The translations under genes were made by a program, and so were the position numbers. DNA of 64,000 nt from Streptomyces sp. ISL-96 (GTDB lineage: Bacteria; Actinomycetota; Actinomycetes; Streptomycetales; Streptomycetaceae): NCBI RefSeq assembly GCF_018614035.1, contig NZ_JAGGPA010000011.1:186001-250000 (forward strand), written 5' to 3'. A model generated the notes under the pieces. It saw only the letters and a list, made by a program, of their open reading frames with translations, searched no databases and was not told where the DNA came from. Within the stretch, counting starts at the first letter, position 1. The number at the start of each line of letters is the position of its first letter. Below, one piece after another: positions 1-9,127 of the stretch.

Positions 1-193
1 TCGGGACGTAGCGGTACAGCGCCATCGCCTCGACACCCAGCTCGGCGCCCAGTTTGCGCATGCTCAGGGCGGACAGGCCGTCGCGGTCGACCACTTCCAG
101 TGCCATGGCCAGCACGCGTTCCCTGGTGAGCCGTCCGTAACGCCCCCGGTCGCCCGCGCGTCGCCCGCCGCCGTCCCCCGCGTCTTTCGGCAT
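1..193 (-). CDS. TetR-family transcriptional regulator, N-terminal part (cut by window edge)
   Basis: Read on the minus strand from an ATG at 193, the first 64 codons are present and the rest lies outside the window. After a Gly/Arg-rich tail comes the helix-turn-helix typical of TetR regulators: TRERVLAMALEVVDRDG followed by LSMRKLGAELGVEAMALYRY, where the second segment spans the turn and recognition helix. Members of this subgroup usually repress a neighbouring transporter or enzyme and release DNA on binding a small ligand. Nothing of the ligand domain is visible, so the effector cannot be guessed. The gene diverges from the damaged galE at 417, and the 220 bp between them is the likely place for its operator. 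Confidence 0.85.
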   Translation of the reverse strand, partial: MPKDAGDGGGRRAGDRGRYGRLTRERVLAMALEVVDRDGLSALSMRKLGAELGVEAMALYRYVP

Positions 194-416
194 GACCGTC
201 CTCCGCGCTCGTCCAGTGGATGCTGATGATCTCGCCGCCGGTCACCGCGACATCGGATAACGACAGTCGCACAGTCGGACATATACGGAGTAAACGTACA
301 TAAGCAGCGTACAGCGTTGCACCAGGAGCGTCTGCCATGACGCACAGCGAGCCGGTGAATGGGGCGCTCTCGGACCGAACGCTCGGACGCGAGAGAGCGA
401 AGCCTGTGACCCACCG
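194..416. promoter_or_regulatory. Divergent control region between tetR and the galE remnant
   Basis: This is 223 bp without a gene. Around 277-312 there is a relatively AT-rich patch with repeated GTAC words (GTACATAAGCAGCGTAC), of the kind bound by TetR dimers. Nearer the galE side, GCGCTCTC and GAGAGAGCG form an imperfect inverted repeat at about 363-399. These are visual candidates only. No convincing -35/-10 pair stands out. Confidence 0.3.
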
Positions 417-1671
417 TTGACTGTCCTTCTCACCGGAGGCGCCGGCTTCATCGGCAGTCATGCCTGCGTCGAGCTGCTCGACCACGGCTACGAACTGATC
501 GTCGTCGACAACTACCCCAACAGCACCCCGCAGGTCTTCGCTTGCGTGGAAAGGATCGCCGGCGGTTCGTCGGCGCCGTGTACGAACTGGACATCCGTGA
601 TCGACGCGCCCTGTCGGCCGTCTTCGACCGCCACTCTGTGGACGCCGTCGTGCACTTTGCCGCGCACAAGGCCGTGAGCCCGTCGATACGGATGCCCATC
701 GAGTACTACGACACCAACGTCGGCGGCACCACCTCCCTGCTGCGGGCGATGCACGAACACGGAGTGCACCAGCTGGTGTTCTCCTCGACCGCCTCCATCT
801 ACGGAGACGCCGGGCACGGGCCGCTGAACGAGGCCACGCCCGCCCGCCCGGCCAATCCGTACGCGGCCTCCAAGTGGCTCTGCGAACAGATCCTGGCCGA
901 TGTGTGCCACCGGCACCCGGAGTTCACCGTGCTCGCGCTGCGGTACTTCAACCCGGCCGGCGCCCACCCCAGCGGTCTGCTCGGCGAGGGCCCCACCGGA
1001 ACTCGTGACCATCTGATGCCCTGCCTGGCTCAGGTGGCCATCGGCCGGCAGCACCGGCTCCGCGTCTTCGGCGACGACTACGCCACCCCGGACGGAACCG
1101 CGATCCGCGACTACATCCACGTCATGGACACGGTCGACGCGCACCGCGTCGCGCGCTGGACCACCTGGCCGACAGCCGGGGCATGCACACGTACAACCTG
1201 GGTCTCGGGAAGGGCCGTTCGGTCCTCGAAGTCGTCTCCGCCTTCAGCGCGGCGTGCGGCGCGCTCGTTCCGTACGACATCGCGCCCCGGCGCCCCGGCG
1301 ATGTGCCCGAACAAGTCGCCGACGCGTCGGCCGTGGAGCACGCCGCATGCATGGCCGGCCTCGGCCACGAGGTGCTGGGCACCGACGTCGACGCCGAACG
1401 GATCGCCGCCCTGTCAGCGGCCAGGACGTCCCTGCGCGAGCCCGGCCTGCACGAACTTCTCGCCAGGAGCGTCGCATCGGGCCGGCTGCGCTTTTCCACC
1501 TCCCCCGCCGAAGCCGCCTCGTTCGCGAGGACACACTGCTCCCGCCGACGCCGAGGCCCGGTACGCCGAAGCGGCCCTGCGCGCGGTGTACGCCCCCATG
1601 GTTACGTCGTCCTCGTCGTCGGCGCGACAAGCGTCTACATAATGCTGCCGCCGACCTGTACGCCGCTGTAG
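417..1671 (+). pseudogene. galE (UDP-glucose 4-epimerase) remnant joined in frame to a ugd (UDP-glucose 6-dehydrogenase) remnant
   Basis: The 5' part encodes an epimerase N-terminus (MTVLLTGGAGFIGSHACVEL, the NAD-binding GxxGxxG). It shifts frame near 560 into ELDIRDRRALSAVFDRH, SSTASIYGD and PYAASKW (the YxxxK catalytic pair), and shifts again near 1150 into MHTYNLGLGKGRSVLEVV. The second shift looks like a duplicated CG in GCGCGC. At about 1340 the match to GalE stops. The same frame continues as the start of a UDP-glucose dehydrogenase (MAGLGHEVLGTDVDAERIAAL, then EPGLHELLARSVASGRLRF), missing its first GxGYVG residues. This too decays by frameshift near 1540-1650 and runs straight into the next chimeric ORF. 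The start is a TTG without a clear ribosome site. I infer a deletion joining two nucleotide-sugar genes; sequencing error could explain the shifts but not the fusion. Confidence 0.8.
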
Positions 1672-1692
1672 GCAGCCATCGGTCTCGCGGGT

Positions 1693-3804
1693 GTGGCAGC
1701 CGTACTCATCGGTGTACGCATCAACCGGCCGGCGCACCGCTGGCCGTGGTGGGTGCTCGCCGCCGCGCTGCTCGCGTTCGCGGCGGGAGACACGTACTAC
1801 AACGTGATGGAGGAGTACTTCCAGGCGTCCAACCCGTTCCCCTCACCGGCGGACGCCTGCTATCTGGCGACGTATCCCCTGTTCGCCACAGGGCTGTTGG
1901 GGCTGGTCAGGTACCGCTGGGTGGGCCGTGACCTGCCGAGCCTGCTGGACGCGCTGATCTTCACCGCCGGACTCGCCCTGCCCGTCTGGGTTTTCCTGGT
2001 GCAGCCCCTCGCGCGTGTCGAGGGCCTGACGTGGGTGCAGCGTGCCATCAGCATCGCCTACCCCCTCGGTGACGTGCTGGTACTGGCCCTGCTGGTGTGG
2101 CTGTTGACCCCGGGTTCGCTGTCCGGACGCAACCGTTCCGTGCAGTTGCTCGTCCTCGGCACGCTCACGCTGCTCGGATTCGACATCGCGTACGGGATCC
2201 TCCAGCTCAACGGGTTGTGGCAGACCGGCACCCTGCTGGACACCGGCTGGGTCGTCTTCTACACGGCGTGGGGACTGGCGGCGCTGCATCCGTCCATGCT
2301 GGAGCTGACCGCGCGGGCCCATCAGCCGCAGTCCCTGCTTCCGCCGCCAACGCGGCTCGTGCTGCTGTCCGCCGCCGTGCTGATCGCGCCCGGGATCCTG
2401 CTGTACGAAGGGCTGCGGGGCAATCCCCATGACGCGGCCGTGATCGCCGCCTTCTCCGGCACCCTGGTCCTGCTGGTCATCCTCCGTCTCACGGGGATGG
2501 TCGTGGCGCACCGCAAGGCGGTGGCCCGTGAGGTGGCCCTGAGAACAGCGGCCGCCTCACTGGTGTCGGCCACCAAGCCGCAGGAGATCGCGCGGGCCTG
2601 CGACGCCGCGGTCACCACACTCTTCGGACCCGGGGTCCGGCACGCGAGCATGCTGCTGTCGGCCGGCCTCGGCGACAACGGGCACAGGGGGTCCGAGCCG
2701 TCGCCCTCCGGCCCCGGCGACTGGCGGGACGCCCGGACGGGCCGGACGCCGCAGGCCTGGCCGGTCACCCTCGGCCTGCGCCGCACCCACCTGGTGGCGG
2801 TCCGGGACCTCGGTTCCGGGACAGCAGCCGGCCTGGCGCATCTGCCGACCGCCCTGGTGTGCCCCATGATCCAGCCCGACCGGCCGGCCGGGGGCGAGGT
2901 GCCGGGCGTCCTGCTGGCGGTCGGTCCCCGGAAACACCTCGCGGAGATGCGCGGTTCCTTGGAGACCCTGGCCTCCCACGCGGGTCTCGCGATGGAACGC
3001 ATCGCGCTCCGTCAGGAGATCATCCGGCGGGAGAGCGAGGCGTACTTCCGCACGCTGGTGCGCAACGCCGCGGACGTCATCCTCAACGTCGACGACGACA
3101 CCGTCCGTTACGCGAGTCCTTCCGCGAAGGCCGTGTTCGGCGATGTACAGCTGATCGGTGCGGCGTTGCCCGATCTGGTGGACGCGCGGGACCGGGACCG
3201 GGCGGACGGCGTCCTGACGGCTCTGCGCGACGGCGACCACCGCATGATCGGCGCCCACGCGATGGCCGCGCAGAAGGAGTCGTCCGGCGTACGGATGGCC
3301 GGGATCAACCACTTCAAGGCGGTCGACGACCACCTGTGGCGTGGTTCAGCGCCCGGCGAGGCCGGCTACCGCGAGCTCGCGGCGCGCGGCGTACACACCG
3401 TCGTGGACCTTCGGGCGGAGAAGCTGTCCGCCGAGCAGCTGGCCGTACCCCACAAGGCGGGGCTGAACGTCGTCCGCATGCCGATCCGGGACGGACAGAC
3501 GCCCACCAACGACCAGGTCACCAGCTTCCTCAAGACGGTCAAGTCCTCGGACAGCCCGGTGTTCGTCCACTGCGGCGCCGGCGTCGGGCGTACCGGCTCC
3601 ATCGCCGCCGCGTATGTCGTGAACACCGGTGAAGCGACCTCGAAGCAGGCCGCGCTGCGCAACCTCGCCGTGGGTCCGCCCTCGATCGAGCAGGCGTGGT
3701 ACGCGCTCTCCTCCGGGCGTGACGAGAGGAGCCAGCCGCCGGCCGCCGTCGAGGCTTTCAGCCGTATCTTCGACGCCCCCCGCCGGATCATGGCTTCACT
3801 CTGA
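1693..3804 (+). CDS. Chimeric ORF: membrane-GAF-PAS fragment of a GGDEF/EAL-type protein fused to a tyrosine-phosphatase domain
   Basis: Residues about 1-270 are a run of hydrophobic helices, followed by a GAF-like region (about 280-440) and a PAS domain (about 448-520, SEAYFRTLVRNAADVILNVD). In Streptomyces this architecture normally continues into GGDEF and EAL domains. Here it switches at about residue 525-535 to a dual-specificity/tyrosine phosphatase (HFKAVDDHLWRGSAP onward), with general-acid Asp600 in PIRDGQTP and the P-loop HCGAGVGRTGS (Cys627, Arg633). That phosphatase is normally a secreted protein with its own signal peptide, which is absent. The 5' end is also clipped: the frame opens at 1672 inside the first hydrophobic helix, and the GTG at 1693 has no ribosome site. 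The reading frame is intact for 703 codons. It is probably a deletion product, but expression cannot be excluded. Confidence 0.7.
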   Translation: MAAVLIGVRINRPAHRWPWWVLAAALLAFAAGDTYYNVMEEYFQASNPFPSPADACYLATYPLFATGLLGLVRYRWVGRDLPSLLDALIFTAGLALPVWVFLVQPLARVEGLTWVQRAISIAYPLGDVLVLALLVWLLTPGSLSGRNRSVQLLVLGTLTLLGFDIAYGILQLNGLWQTGTLLDTGWVVFYTAWGLAALHPSMLELTARAHQPQSLLPPPTRLVLLSAAVLIAPGILLYEGLRGNPHDAAVIAAFSGTLVLLVILRLTGMVVAHRKAVAREVALRTAAASLVSATKPQEIARACDAAVTTLFGPGVRHASMLLSAGLGDNGHRGSEPSPSGPGDWRDARTGRTPQAWPVTLGLRRTHLVAVRDLGSGTAAGLAHLPTALVCPMIQPDRPAGGEVPGVLLAVGPRKHLAEMRGSLETLASHAGLAMERIALRQEIIRRESEAYFRTLVRNAADVILNVDDDTVRYASPSAKAVFGDVQLIGAALPDLVDARDRDRADGVLTALRDGDHRMIGAHAMAAQKESSGVRMAGINHFKAVDDHLWRGSAPGEAGYRELAARGVHTVVDLRAEKLSAEQLAVPHKAGLNVVRMPIRDGQTPTNDQVTSFLKTVKSSDSPVFVHCGAGVGRTGSIAAAYVVNTGEATSKQAALRNLAVGPPSIEQAWYALSSGRDERSQPPAAVEAFSRIFDAPRRIMASL

Positions 3805-3838
3805 CAGACCAGCACTTCCCAGGATTGTCGACCTTCAT

Positions 3839-3870
3839 GACACCGCATCAGTCAGAACTGATGCGGTGTC
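3839..3870 (+). terminator. Strong rho-independent-type terminator
   Basis: A perfect 14-bp inverted repeat (GACACCGCATCAGT / ACTGATGCGGTGTC) with a CAGA tetraloop is followed by ATTTT. It lies 34 nt after the stop of the phosphatase chimera and ends that transcript before plsC. Confidence 0.85.
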
Positions 3871-4028
3871 ATTTTCGGATGCGCGCTGCCCAAAACTGAT
3901 GCCCGCCACCGGCCAGGCACGGTTACGCGGGACGACAGCTGCCCATACACTGACGGTCCCCCCGCGATACCCAGTGACCTGGCAGTACGCAGCCCTGGAG
4001 CCGATCCGGCGGAACGAGGAGCAGCCTC

Positions 4029-4730
4029 ATGTTCTATTACGTGCTCAAGTACGTCCTTCTGGGGCCTCTGCTGAGACTGCTCTTCCGGCCCCGGATCGAA
4101 GGGCTTGAGCACATCCCCGACGAGGGCGCCGCGATCGTGGCGGGCAATCACCTGTCGTTCTCCGACCACTTCCTGATGCCCGCCATCATCAGACGGCGCA
4201 TCACCTTCCTCGCCAAGGCGGAGTACTTCACGGGCCCCGGCCTCAAGGGCCGGCTGACCGCCGCGTTCTTCCGCAGCGCCGGTCAGATCCCCGTCGACCG
4301 GTCCGGCAAGGAGGCGGGGAAGGCCGCGATCCGTGAGGGGCTCGGCGTACTGAGCAAGGGTGAGCTGCTGGGCATCTACCCGGAAGGCACCCGCTCGCAC
4401 GACGGCCGGCTCTACAAGGGCAAGGTTGGTGTGGCGGCGATGGCCCTCAAGGCGAAGGTGCCCGTCGTGCCGTGCGCGATGGTGGGTACGTTCGAGATCC
4501 AGCCGCCGGGACAGGTTTTGCCCCGCATCAGGCGCGTCACCATCCGGTTCGGTGAGCCGCTGGACTTCTCGCGCTACGCGGGCCTGGAGAACGAGAAGGC
4601 GGCGCTCCGCGCGGTCACCGACGAGATCATGTACGCGATCCTCGGGCTGTCCGGGCAGGAGTACGTCGACCGGTACGCGGCCGAGGTCAAGGCGGAGCAG
4701 GCGAAGAAGTTCCCGCGGCTCATGCGCTGA
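4029..4730 (+). CDS. 1-acyl-sn-glycerol-3-phosphate acyltransferase, PlsC family
   Basis: This 233-residue protein belongs to the PlsC/LPLAT acyltransferases, which acylate lysophosphatidate to phosphatidate at the inner face of the membrane. A hydrophobic N-terminus (MFYYVLKYVLLGPLLRLLF) is the likely membrane anchor. The catalytic NHx4D box is at residues 40-46 (NHLSFSD). The glycerophosphate-binding segment FFRSAGQIPVDR is at 80-91, and the third block IYPEGTRS is at 116-123. Length is normal for the family. GAGGAG lies 8-9 nt before the ATG. Streptomyces have several paralogues, so the exact acceptor lipid is uncertain. The gene stands alone, between the terminator at 3839 and a differently promoted SDR gene. 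A weak promoter candidate (TTACGC, 17 nt, TACACT) lies about 80 nt upstream. Confidence 0.88.
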   Translation: MFYYVLKYVLLGPLLRLLFRPRIEGLEHIPDEGAAIVAGNHLSFSDHFLMPAIIRRRITFLAKAEYFTGPGLKGRLTAAFFRSAGQIPVDRSGKEAGKAAIREGLGVLSKGELLGIYPEGTRSHDGRLYKGKVGVAAMALKAKVPVVPCAMVGTFEIQPPGQVLPRIRRVTIRFGEPLDFSRYAGLENEKAALRAVTDEIMYAILGLSGQEYVDRYAAEVKAEQAKKFPRLMR

Positions 4731-4794
4731 CGGCGGATCAGCGGACGGCGAACGTTTCCCCAGCGTCGCCTCCCCCGCGCATAGCGTCCTTCGT

Positions 4795-5841
4795 ATGACC
4801 AAGGGAAGCGCATTCGTCATCGGAGCTACAGGACAGATCGGGCGGGCTGCCGTACGGGCGCTCGCCGAGGACGGCTGGGACGTGACCGCCGCATCGCGCG
4901 GCGGCGGCCGCGCCGAGACCTGGCCGCAGGAGGTACGGCCGGCAGCGGTCGACCGGGAGGACGACGCGGCGCTGGCCTCCGCGCTCGGCGACGGCTGCGA
5001 CGTACTGGTCGACATGGTCGCGTTCGAAGAGCGTCACGCGCGACAGCTGACGGGGCTCGCGGACCGCGTCGGTTCCGCGGTCGTCATCTCCAGTGGCGCC
5101 GTCTACGAGGACGCCAAGGGCCGCAGCTTCGACACCCAGGACGAGCCCGACGGGTTCCCCCAGTACCCGGTGCCGGTCCGCGAGAGCCTGGCCACCGTGG
5201 CGCCGGGTGACGCGACGTACGGGACCAGGAAGGTCGCGATCGAACGGCACCTGCTGGCCGCCGCCGACCGGCTGCCGACCACGCTGCTGCGCGCCGGCGC
5301 GGTCCACGGACCGTACTGCCGGACTCCGCGCGAGATTCACTTCGTCAAGCGGGCGCTGGACGGCCGGCCGGTCAGGATCCTGGCGTACGGCGGACTCAGC
5401 CAGTTCCACCCGGTGCACGTCTCCAACGTCGGGGAGCTGATCCGGCTGGCGGCGGCGCGGCCCGGCGCGCGGGTGCTCAACGCCGGTGATCCAGAGGTGC
5501 CGACGGTCGCGGAGATCAGTACGGCGATCGACGCGGTCATGGGGGTGCGGAGCGAGCTGGTGCTGGTGGACGGGCCGCCGCCGCGGGACGGCCTCGGGGA
5601 GACGCCCTGGGGGCCCGACCGCCCGATCGTCTACGACATGTCGGCCGCGGAGCGGGAGCTGGGATACCGGCCGGTGACGACGTACACCGAGTCGCTGCCC
5701 GCCACCGTGGACTGGCTCGCGGACCAGTTGCGCGAACGGGACTGGCGGGAGGCGTTCCCCAAACTGTCGCAGAGGTACGGGCCAGGCGACGGCCCCTTCG
5801 ACTACGCGGCGGAGGACGCCTGGCTCGCCGGCGCCCGGTAG
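4795..5841 (+). CDS. NAD(P)-dependent epimerase/dehydratase-family protein (extended SDR)
   Basis: The 348-residue product begins with a Rossmann NAD(P)-binding segment (GATGQIGRAAVRAL, residues 8-21) and follows the extended short-chain dehydrogenase layout. It has an SSGAVYEDAKG segment at the position of the catalytic Ser/Thr and an atypical TYGTRKVAIE in place of the usual YxxxK, so the Tyr-x3-Lys pair (Y..RK) is shifted or variant. The C-terminal half ends in a helical substrate domain. The ATG at 4795 was chosen because it starts directly at the Rossmann strand and lies 7 nt after a TAGCGT hexamer, which fits leaderless transcription; upstream codons in the same frame look non-coding. 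Substrate unknown. A bidirectional hairpin follows the stop. Confidence 0.8.
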   Translation: MTKGSAFVIGATGQIGRAAVRALAEDGWDVTAASRGGGRAETWPQEVRPAAVDREDDAALASALGDGCDVLVDMVAFEERHARQLTGLADRVGSAVVISSGAVYEDAKGRSFDTQDEPDGFPQYPVPVRESLATVAPGDATYGTRKVAIERHLLAAADRLPTTLLRAGAVHGPYCRTPREIHFVKRALDGRPVRILAYGGLSQFHPVHVSNVGELIRLAAARPGARVLNAGDPEVPTVAEISTAIDAVMGVRSELVLVDGPPPRDGLGETPWGPDRPIVYDMSAAERELGYRPVTTYTESLPATVDWLADQLRERDWREAFPKLSQRYGPGDGPFDYAAEDAWLAGAR

Positions 5842-5848
5842 ACGCGAC

Positions 5849-5883
5849 GAGGGGGCGGCCGGGATTTTCCCCGCCGCCCCCTC
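5849..5883. terminator. Bidirectional hairpin terminator between convergent genes
   Basis: GAGGGGGCGGC and GCCGCCCCCTC form an 11-bp perfect stem around a 13-nt loop containing TTTT. It sits between the stop of the SDR gene and the stop of the convergent peptidase gene, so it can serve both. Confidence 0.75.
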
Positions 5884-5897
5884 ACCCGTTCGGACCG

Positions 5898-7475
5898 TTA
5901 TGGCTTCGGTGTGGCGTGCGGGGCGCACGTCACGTCGTGGCTGTCGGTCTTTCCGGTGAGCAGGTACGTGTCGACCCGGTCGTTGACGCAGGGGTTCGCG
6001 ATCCCGGTGACACCGTGCGAGCCGGCGTCCTTCTCCGTGATCAGGCGCGAGCCCTTGAAGCGCTTGTGCAGCTCGACGGCGCCCTCGTACGGAGTGGCGG
6101 CGTCACGCTCGGCCTGCACGATCAGCACCTTCGGCAGCCCCTTGCCGGACTTCACGTTCAGCGGGGTCTGCTGCTTGGACGACCAGGTGGCGCAGGGCAG
6201 GTTCATCCAGGCGTTGGCCCACGTCATGAACGGGTGGTCCTGGTGCAGCCTGGTGTTGTCCCGGTCCCACGTCTTCCAGTTGGTGGGCCACTTGGCGTCC
6301 GCGCACTCGACGGCCGTGTAGACGGCGTTGCCGTTCTCGGAGGCCGCGTTGCCCGCGGTGTTCGACATGTCCGGCGCGATCTCGTCGACGAGCGCCTTCG
6401 TGTCACCCGCGACGTACTTGCTCCAGATCTCGGCGGTGTGCGCCCAGGCGGAGTCGTAGTACGGCGCGCTCTGGAAGAAGCCGACGAGCTCGGCCGGGCC
6501 GACGACGCCGCCGATCGGGCTCTGCTTGGCGGTGGCGCGCAGCTTCACCCACTGCTGCTCGACCTTCTCGGGGGTGTCCCCGAGGTGGTACGTCGCGTCG
6601 TTCTTGGCGACCCACTGCTTCCAGTCGTCCCAGCGCATCTGGAAGGCGACGTCCTGGTCCAGGTTGGCCTGGTACCAGATCTTCTCCTTCGAGGGGTTGA
6701 CCACGCTGTCGACGACCATGCGGCGGACGTGGCCCGGGAACAGCGTTCCGTAGACCGCGCCCAGGTACGTGCCGTACGACACGCCGAGGAAGTTCAGCTT
6801 CTTCTCACCGAGCGCGGCGCGGACGACGTCCAGGTCGCGTGCGGTGTTCGGCGTGGTCATGTGCGGCAGCAGCCAGCCGCTGCGCTCCTGGCAGCCGTCC
6901 GCGTACTCGGCGGCCAGCTTGCGCTGGGCGAGCTTGTCGGCCTCGCTGTCGGGCACCGGGTCGAGCTTCGGCGCCTTGACGAACTCCTCGGGTTCGACGC
7001 AGGAGATGGGCGAGGAGTGCCCGACACCGCGCGGGTCGAAGCCCACGAAGTCGTACGCCTTCGAGGTCTTGGCCCACAGGGGGTTCTTCGTGGCGATCCG
7101 GCGCGGGAACTTCATGCCCGAGCCGCCGGGGCCGCCCGGGTTGTAGAGGAGAGCGCCCTGCCGGTCCTCCTTGGAGCCGGTGTTGCCGATGCGGTCGACG
7201 GCGATCTTGATCTTTTGGCCGTTCGGCTTGGCGTAGTCGACCGGGACGGTGACCCAGCCGCACTGGATGGGCTTCTCGATGCCCCAGTCGGCCGGGCAGT
7301 CGCGCCAGTCGATGCCCGTCTTCGCCGCACGGTCGGCGGCGATCTGCACCCCGCGCGCCTCGGACGTGCTGGTGCTGCGGCCCTCGGCGCCGGCGGCCGG
7401 CGCTGCCATCGCGCCGGCCATCAAGGTGCCCGCTATGAGAGTGCCGGCGGAGCCGAGCGCTGCTGTACGCCTCAA
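5898..7475 (-). CDS. Secreted alpha/beta-hydrolase peptidase (tripeptidyl aminopeptidase Tap/SlpD type)
   Basis: This 525-residue extracellular serine peptidase of the S33-like Tap family removes peptides from protein N-termini. The start is a TTG at 7475, chosen because GGGGGAGG lies 6 nt upstream and translation then begins with a clean signal peptide (MRRTAALGSAGTLIAGTLMA, with an Ala-x-Ala cleavage site near residue 30). The oxyanion segment is YNPGGPGGSG. The nucleophile elbow GVSYG places Ser at about 233, and the acid and histidine are in QAERDAATP (about 458) and AGSHGV (about 487). Paired cysteines near the C-terminus fit an exported protein. It lies downstream of the urease operon on the same strand, separated from ureD by 181 nt, so it probably has its own promoter. 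Confidence 0.88.
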   Translation of the reverse strand: MRRTAALGSAGTLIAGTLMAGAMAAPAAGAEGRSTSTSEARGVQIAADRAAKTGIDWRDCPADWGIEKPIQCGWVTVPVDYAKPNGQKIKIAVDRIGNTGSKEDRQGALLYNPGGPGGSGMKFPRRIATKNPLWAKTSKAYDFVGFDPRGVGHSSPISCVEPEEFVKAPKLDPVPDSEADKLAQRKLAAEYADGCQERSGWLLPHMTTPNTARDLDVVRAALGEKKLNFLGVSYGTYLGAVYGTLFPGHVRRMVVDSVVNPSKEKIWYQANLDQDVAFQMRWDDWKQWVAKNDATYHLGDTPEKVEQQWVKLRATAKQSPIGGVVGPAELVGFFQSAPYYDSAWAHTAEIWSKYVAGDTKALVDEIAPDMSNTAGNAASENGNAVYTAVECADAKWPTNWKTWDRDNTRLHQDHPFMTWANAWMNLPCATWSSKQQTPLNVKSGKGLPKVLIVQAERDAATPYEGAVELHKRFKGSRLITEKDAGSHGVTGIANPCVNDRVDTYLLTGKTDSHDVTCAPHATPKP

Positions 7476-7656
7476 GTGGTGCCTCCCCCTGTGAGTGTTG
7501 TGCCGTACGTGACGTACGTGACGACAGTGGTCATTAGTCAGATCATGTACGGGCGCATCCTGTCGCCTGAAAGGGGCCGGGCAACAGGCTGTACTCGTGT
7601 TCTTTACCAATCCCATAACCGGAGAGCCGTGTCCCGCTGAGCGGTGCACATGGCGG

Positions 7657-8424
7657 TCACCCAAATGTCTGAAGTGCCCCGTCCAGTACGCGCCGCAGCC
7701 GCAGCGCGTCGACCGCCACCGCCGTGACCAGCACGGCGGGCCCGGCGAGCGGGGTGAGGACCGCACTGTCGCCCAGAAGAGTGGTTTCTTCCGGTTTATG
7801 CTCAAAGTCTGGGTTTACGACGATGAGTTGGCCGGTCGCCCGGTGCCCACCGAGCACCGCTCCCCCGTCCCAGCCGCCGGGCGCCCCCGGACCGTACGAC
7901 AGTTCCTGGTCAAGCAGCGGGCGGCCGGCCCGGAACACGGTGAGCCGGGTGGTGAGCGTGCCGGACTCCTCGCCGTACCGGCCGAGAATCTGCTCTTCGC
8001 GCAGGACCAGACGGGCGGATGCGGCGAGCTCGACGCGGGTGGTCATGCGAAGGTCGCTCCCGCGGGCCGAGACGATCGGTTCCGGCAGCCAGCGCAGGTG
8101 CGCGTCGGCTCCGGCCGTCAGCCGTACGTCGTAGCGGGCGTGCCCGCCGCCTCGGCCGGGCAGGGCCACCGTGGCCGCGGCCGAGTCCACGGCGAGCGCG
8201 GCGCCGTCGCGTACCTCTGCCTCGACGGCCAGCCGGTCACCGCCCAGCGGTGCGCTCATCGCGCCGACGACGGTGACACGGGCGTACGCACCGGTCGCAC
8301 GCGTACGGCGCAGGGCGAGCGGCCCGTCGCTCTCCAGGACGGGCAGGCGGGTGCCGCCCCGGCCGTCGGGGACGGCGCGGATCCTGGCAGTCGCCGCGAT
8401 GCCCGCCGGCGCCACGGTGGTCAT
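7657..8424 (-). CDS. ureD: Urease accessory protein UreD
   Basis: UreD (UreH) is the scaffold that binds apo-urease and, with UreF and UreG, delivers nickel to the active site. The 255-residue protein shows the family blocks [18 protein letters not shown] and LRWLPEP-proximal [16 protein letters not shown], followed by [10 protein letters not shown]. It is the last gene of ureABCFGD. Its ATG overlaps the ureG stop by 4 nt (ATGA), a sign of translational coupling. The length and the C-terminal block ([22 protein letters not shown]) are normal for actinobacterial UreD. Confidence 0.9.
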   Translation of the reverse strand: MTTVAPAGIAATARIRAVPDGRGGTRLPVLESDGPLALRRTRATGAYARVTVVGAMSAPLGGDRLAVEAEVRDGAALAVDSAAATVALPGRGGGHARYDVRLTAGADAHLRWLPEPIVSARGSDLRMTTRVELAASARLVLREEQILGRYGEESGTLTTRLTVFRAGRPLLDQELSYGPGAPGGWDGGAVLGGHRATGQLIVVNPDFEHKPEETTLLGDSAVLTPLAGPAVLVTAVAVDALRLRRVLDGALQTFG

Positions 8425-9098
8425 GCGGACCAGGCGGCGAGCTGTGCGCGGACCCAGTCGGCCACCGGCTTCACGCCGTTTGCTGAGGTCAACGAGGTGA
8501 AGGTGACAGGCAGTTCACCGCGCTGCGCCTCGGCGTCGCGCGCCATGCGGCCGAGGTCGGAGCCTACGTACGGCGCGAGGTCGGTCTTGTTGACGACCAG
8601 CAGATCGGCTGTCGTGACGCCCGGTCCGCCCTTGCGCGGGATGTCGTCACCGCCCGCCACGTCGATGACGAAGACCTGCGCGTCGACGAGGCCTCTGGAG
8701 AAGGTCGCGGTGAGGTTGTCGCCGCCCGACTCGACCAGGATCAGGTCGAGCGGCCCGACCGCGTCCTCCAGGTCCTCGACCGCTTCGAGGTTGGCGGAGA
8801 TGTCGTCACGGATGGCGGTGTGGGGGCAGGCGCCGGTCTCGACGGCCTGGATGCGCTCGGGCGGCAGAACGGCGTTACGGAGCAGGAATTCGGCGTCCTC
8901 GCGCGTGTAGATGTCGTTGGTGACGACGGCGATGGACAGCTCGTCGCGCAGTTCGCGGCACAGGGCGGCGACGGTCGCGGTCTTGCCGGAGCCGACCGGG
9001 CCGCCGAGTCCGATGCGCAGGGCGCGCTTCGTACCGTCGGGGCGGGCGGCGTCGGCGCTGACGGCCATGGCCCTGTCGTGACTGTGGTCGAGGTGCAT
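8421..9098 (-). CDS. ureG: Urease accessory GTPase UreG
   Basis: This is a SIMIBI-class GTPase that powers nickel insertion into urease. The P-loop is [17 protein letters not shown] near residues 31-47. The CPH nickel-binding motif appears in [14 protein letters not shown]. The Walker B-like [12 protein letters not shown] and the base-recognition [10 protein letters not shown] are present. A His-containing N-terminus ([11 protein letters not shown]) could bind metal, as in other UreG proteins. AGGAG lies 8 nt before the ATG. The gene sits between ureF and ureD in one transcription unit. Confidence 0.95.
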   Translation of the reverse strand: MHLDHSHDRAMAVSADAARPDGTKRALRIGLGGPVGSGKTATVAALCRELRDELSIAVVTNDIYTREDAEFLLRNAVLPPERIQAVETGACPHTAIRDDISANLEAVEDLEDAVGPLDLILVESGGDNLTATFSRGLVDAQVFVIDVAGGDDIPRKGGPGVTTADLLVVNKTDLAPYVGSDLGRMARDAEAQRGELPVTFTSLTSANGVKPVADWVRAQLAAWSA

Positions 9099-9127
9099 GG
9101 TGTGCGGCTCCTAAGCGGTGTGCGGTG

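Noticed and set aside
5916..7640. Long plus-strand open frame opposite the Tap peptidase
   Set aside because: Same high-GC antisense effect; the minus-strand protein has a full catalytic triad and signal peptide.
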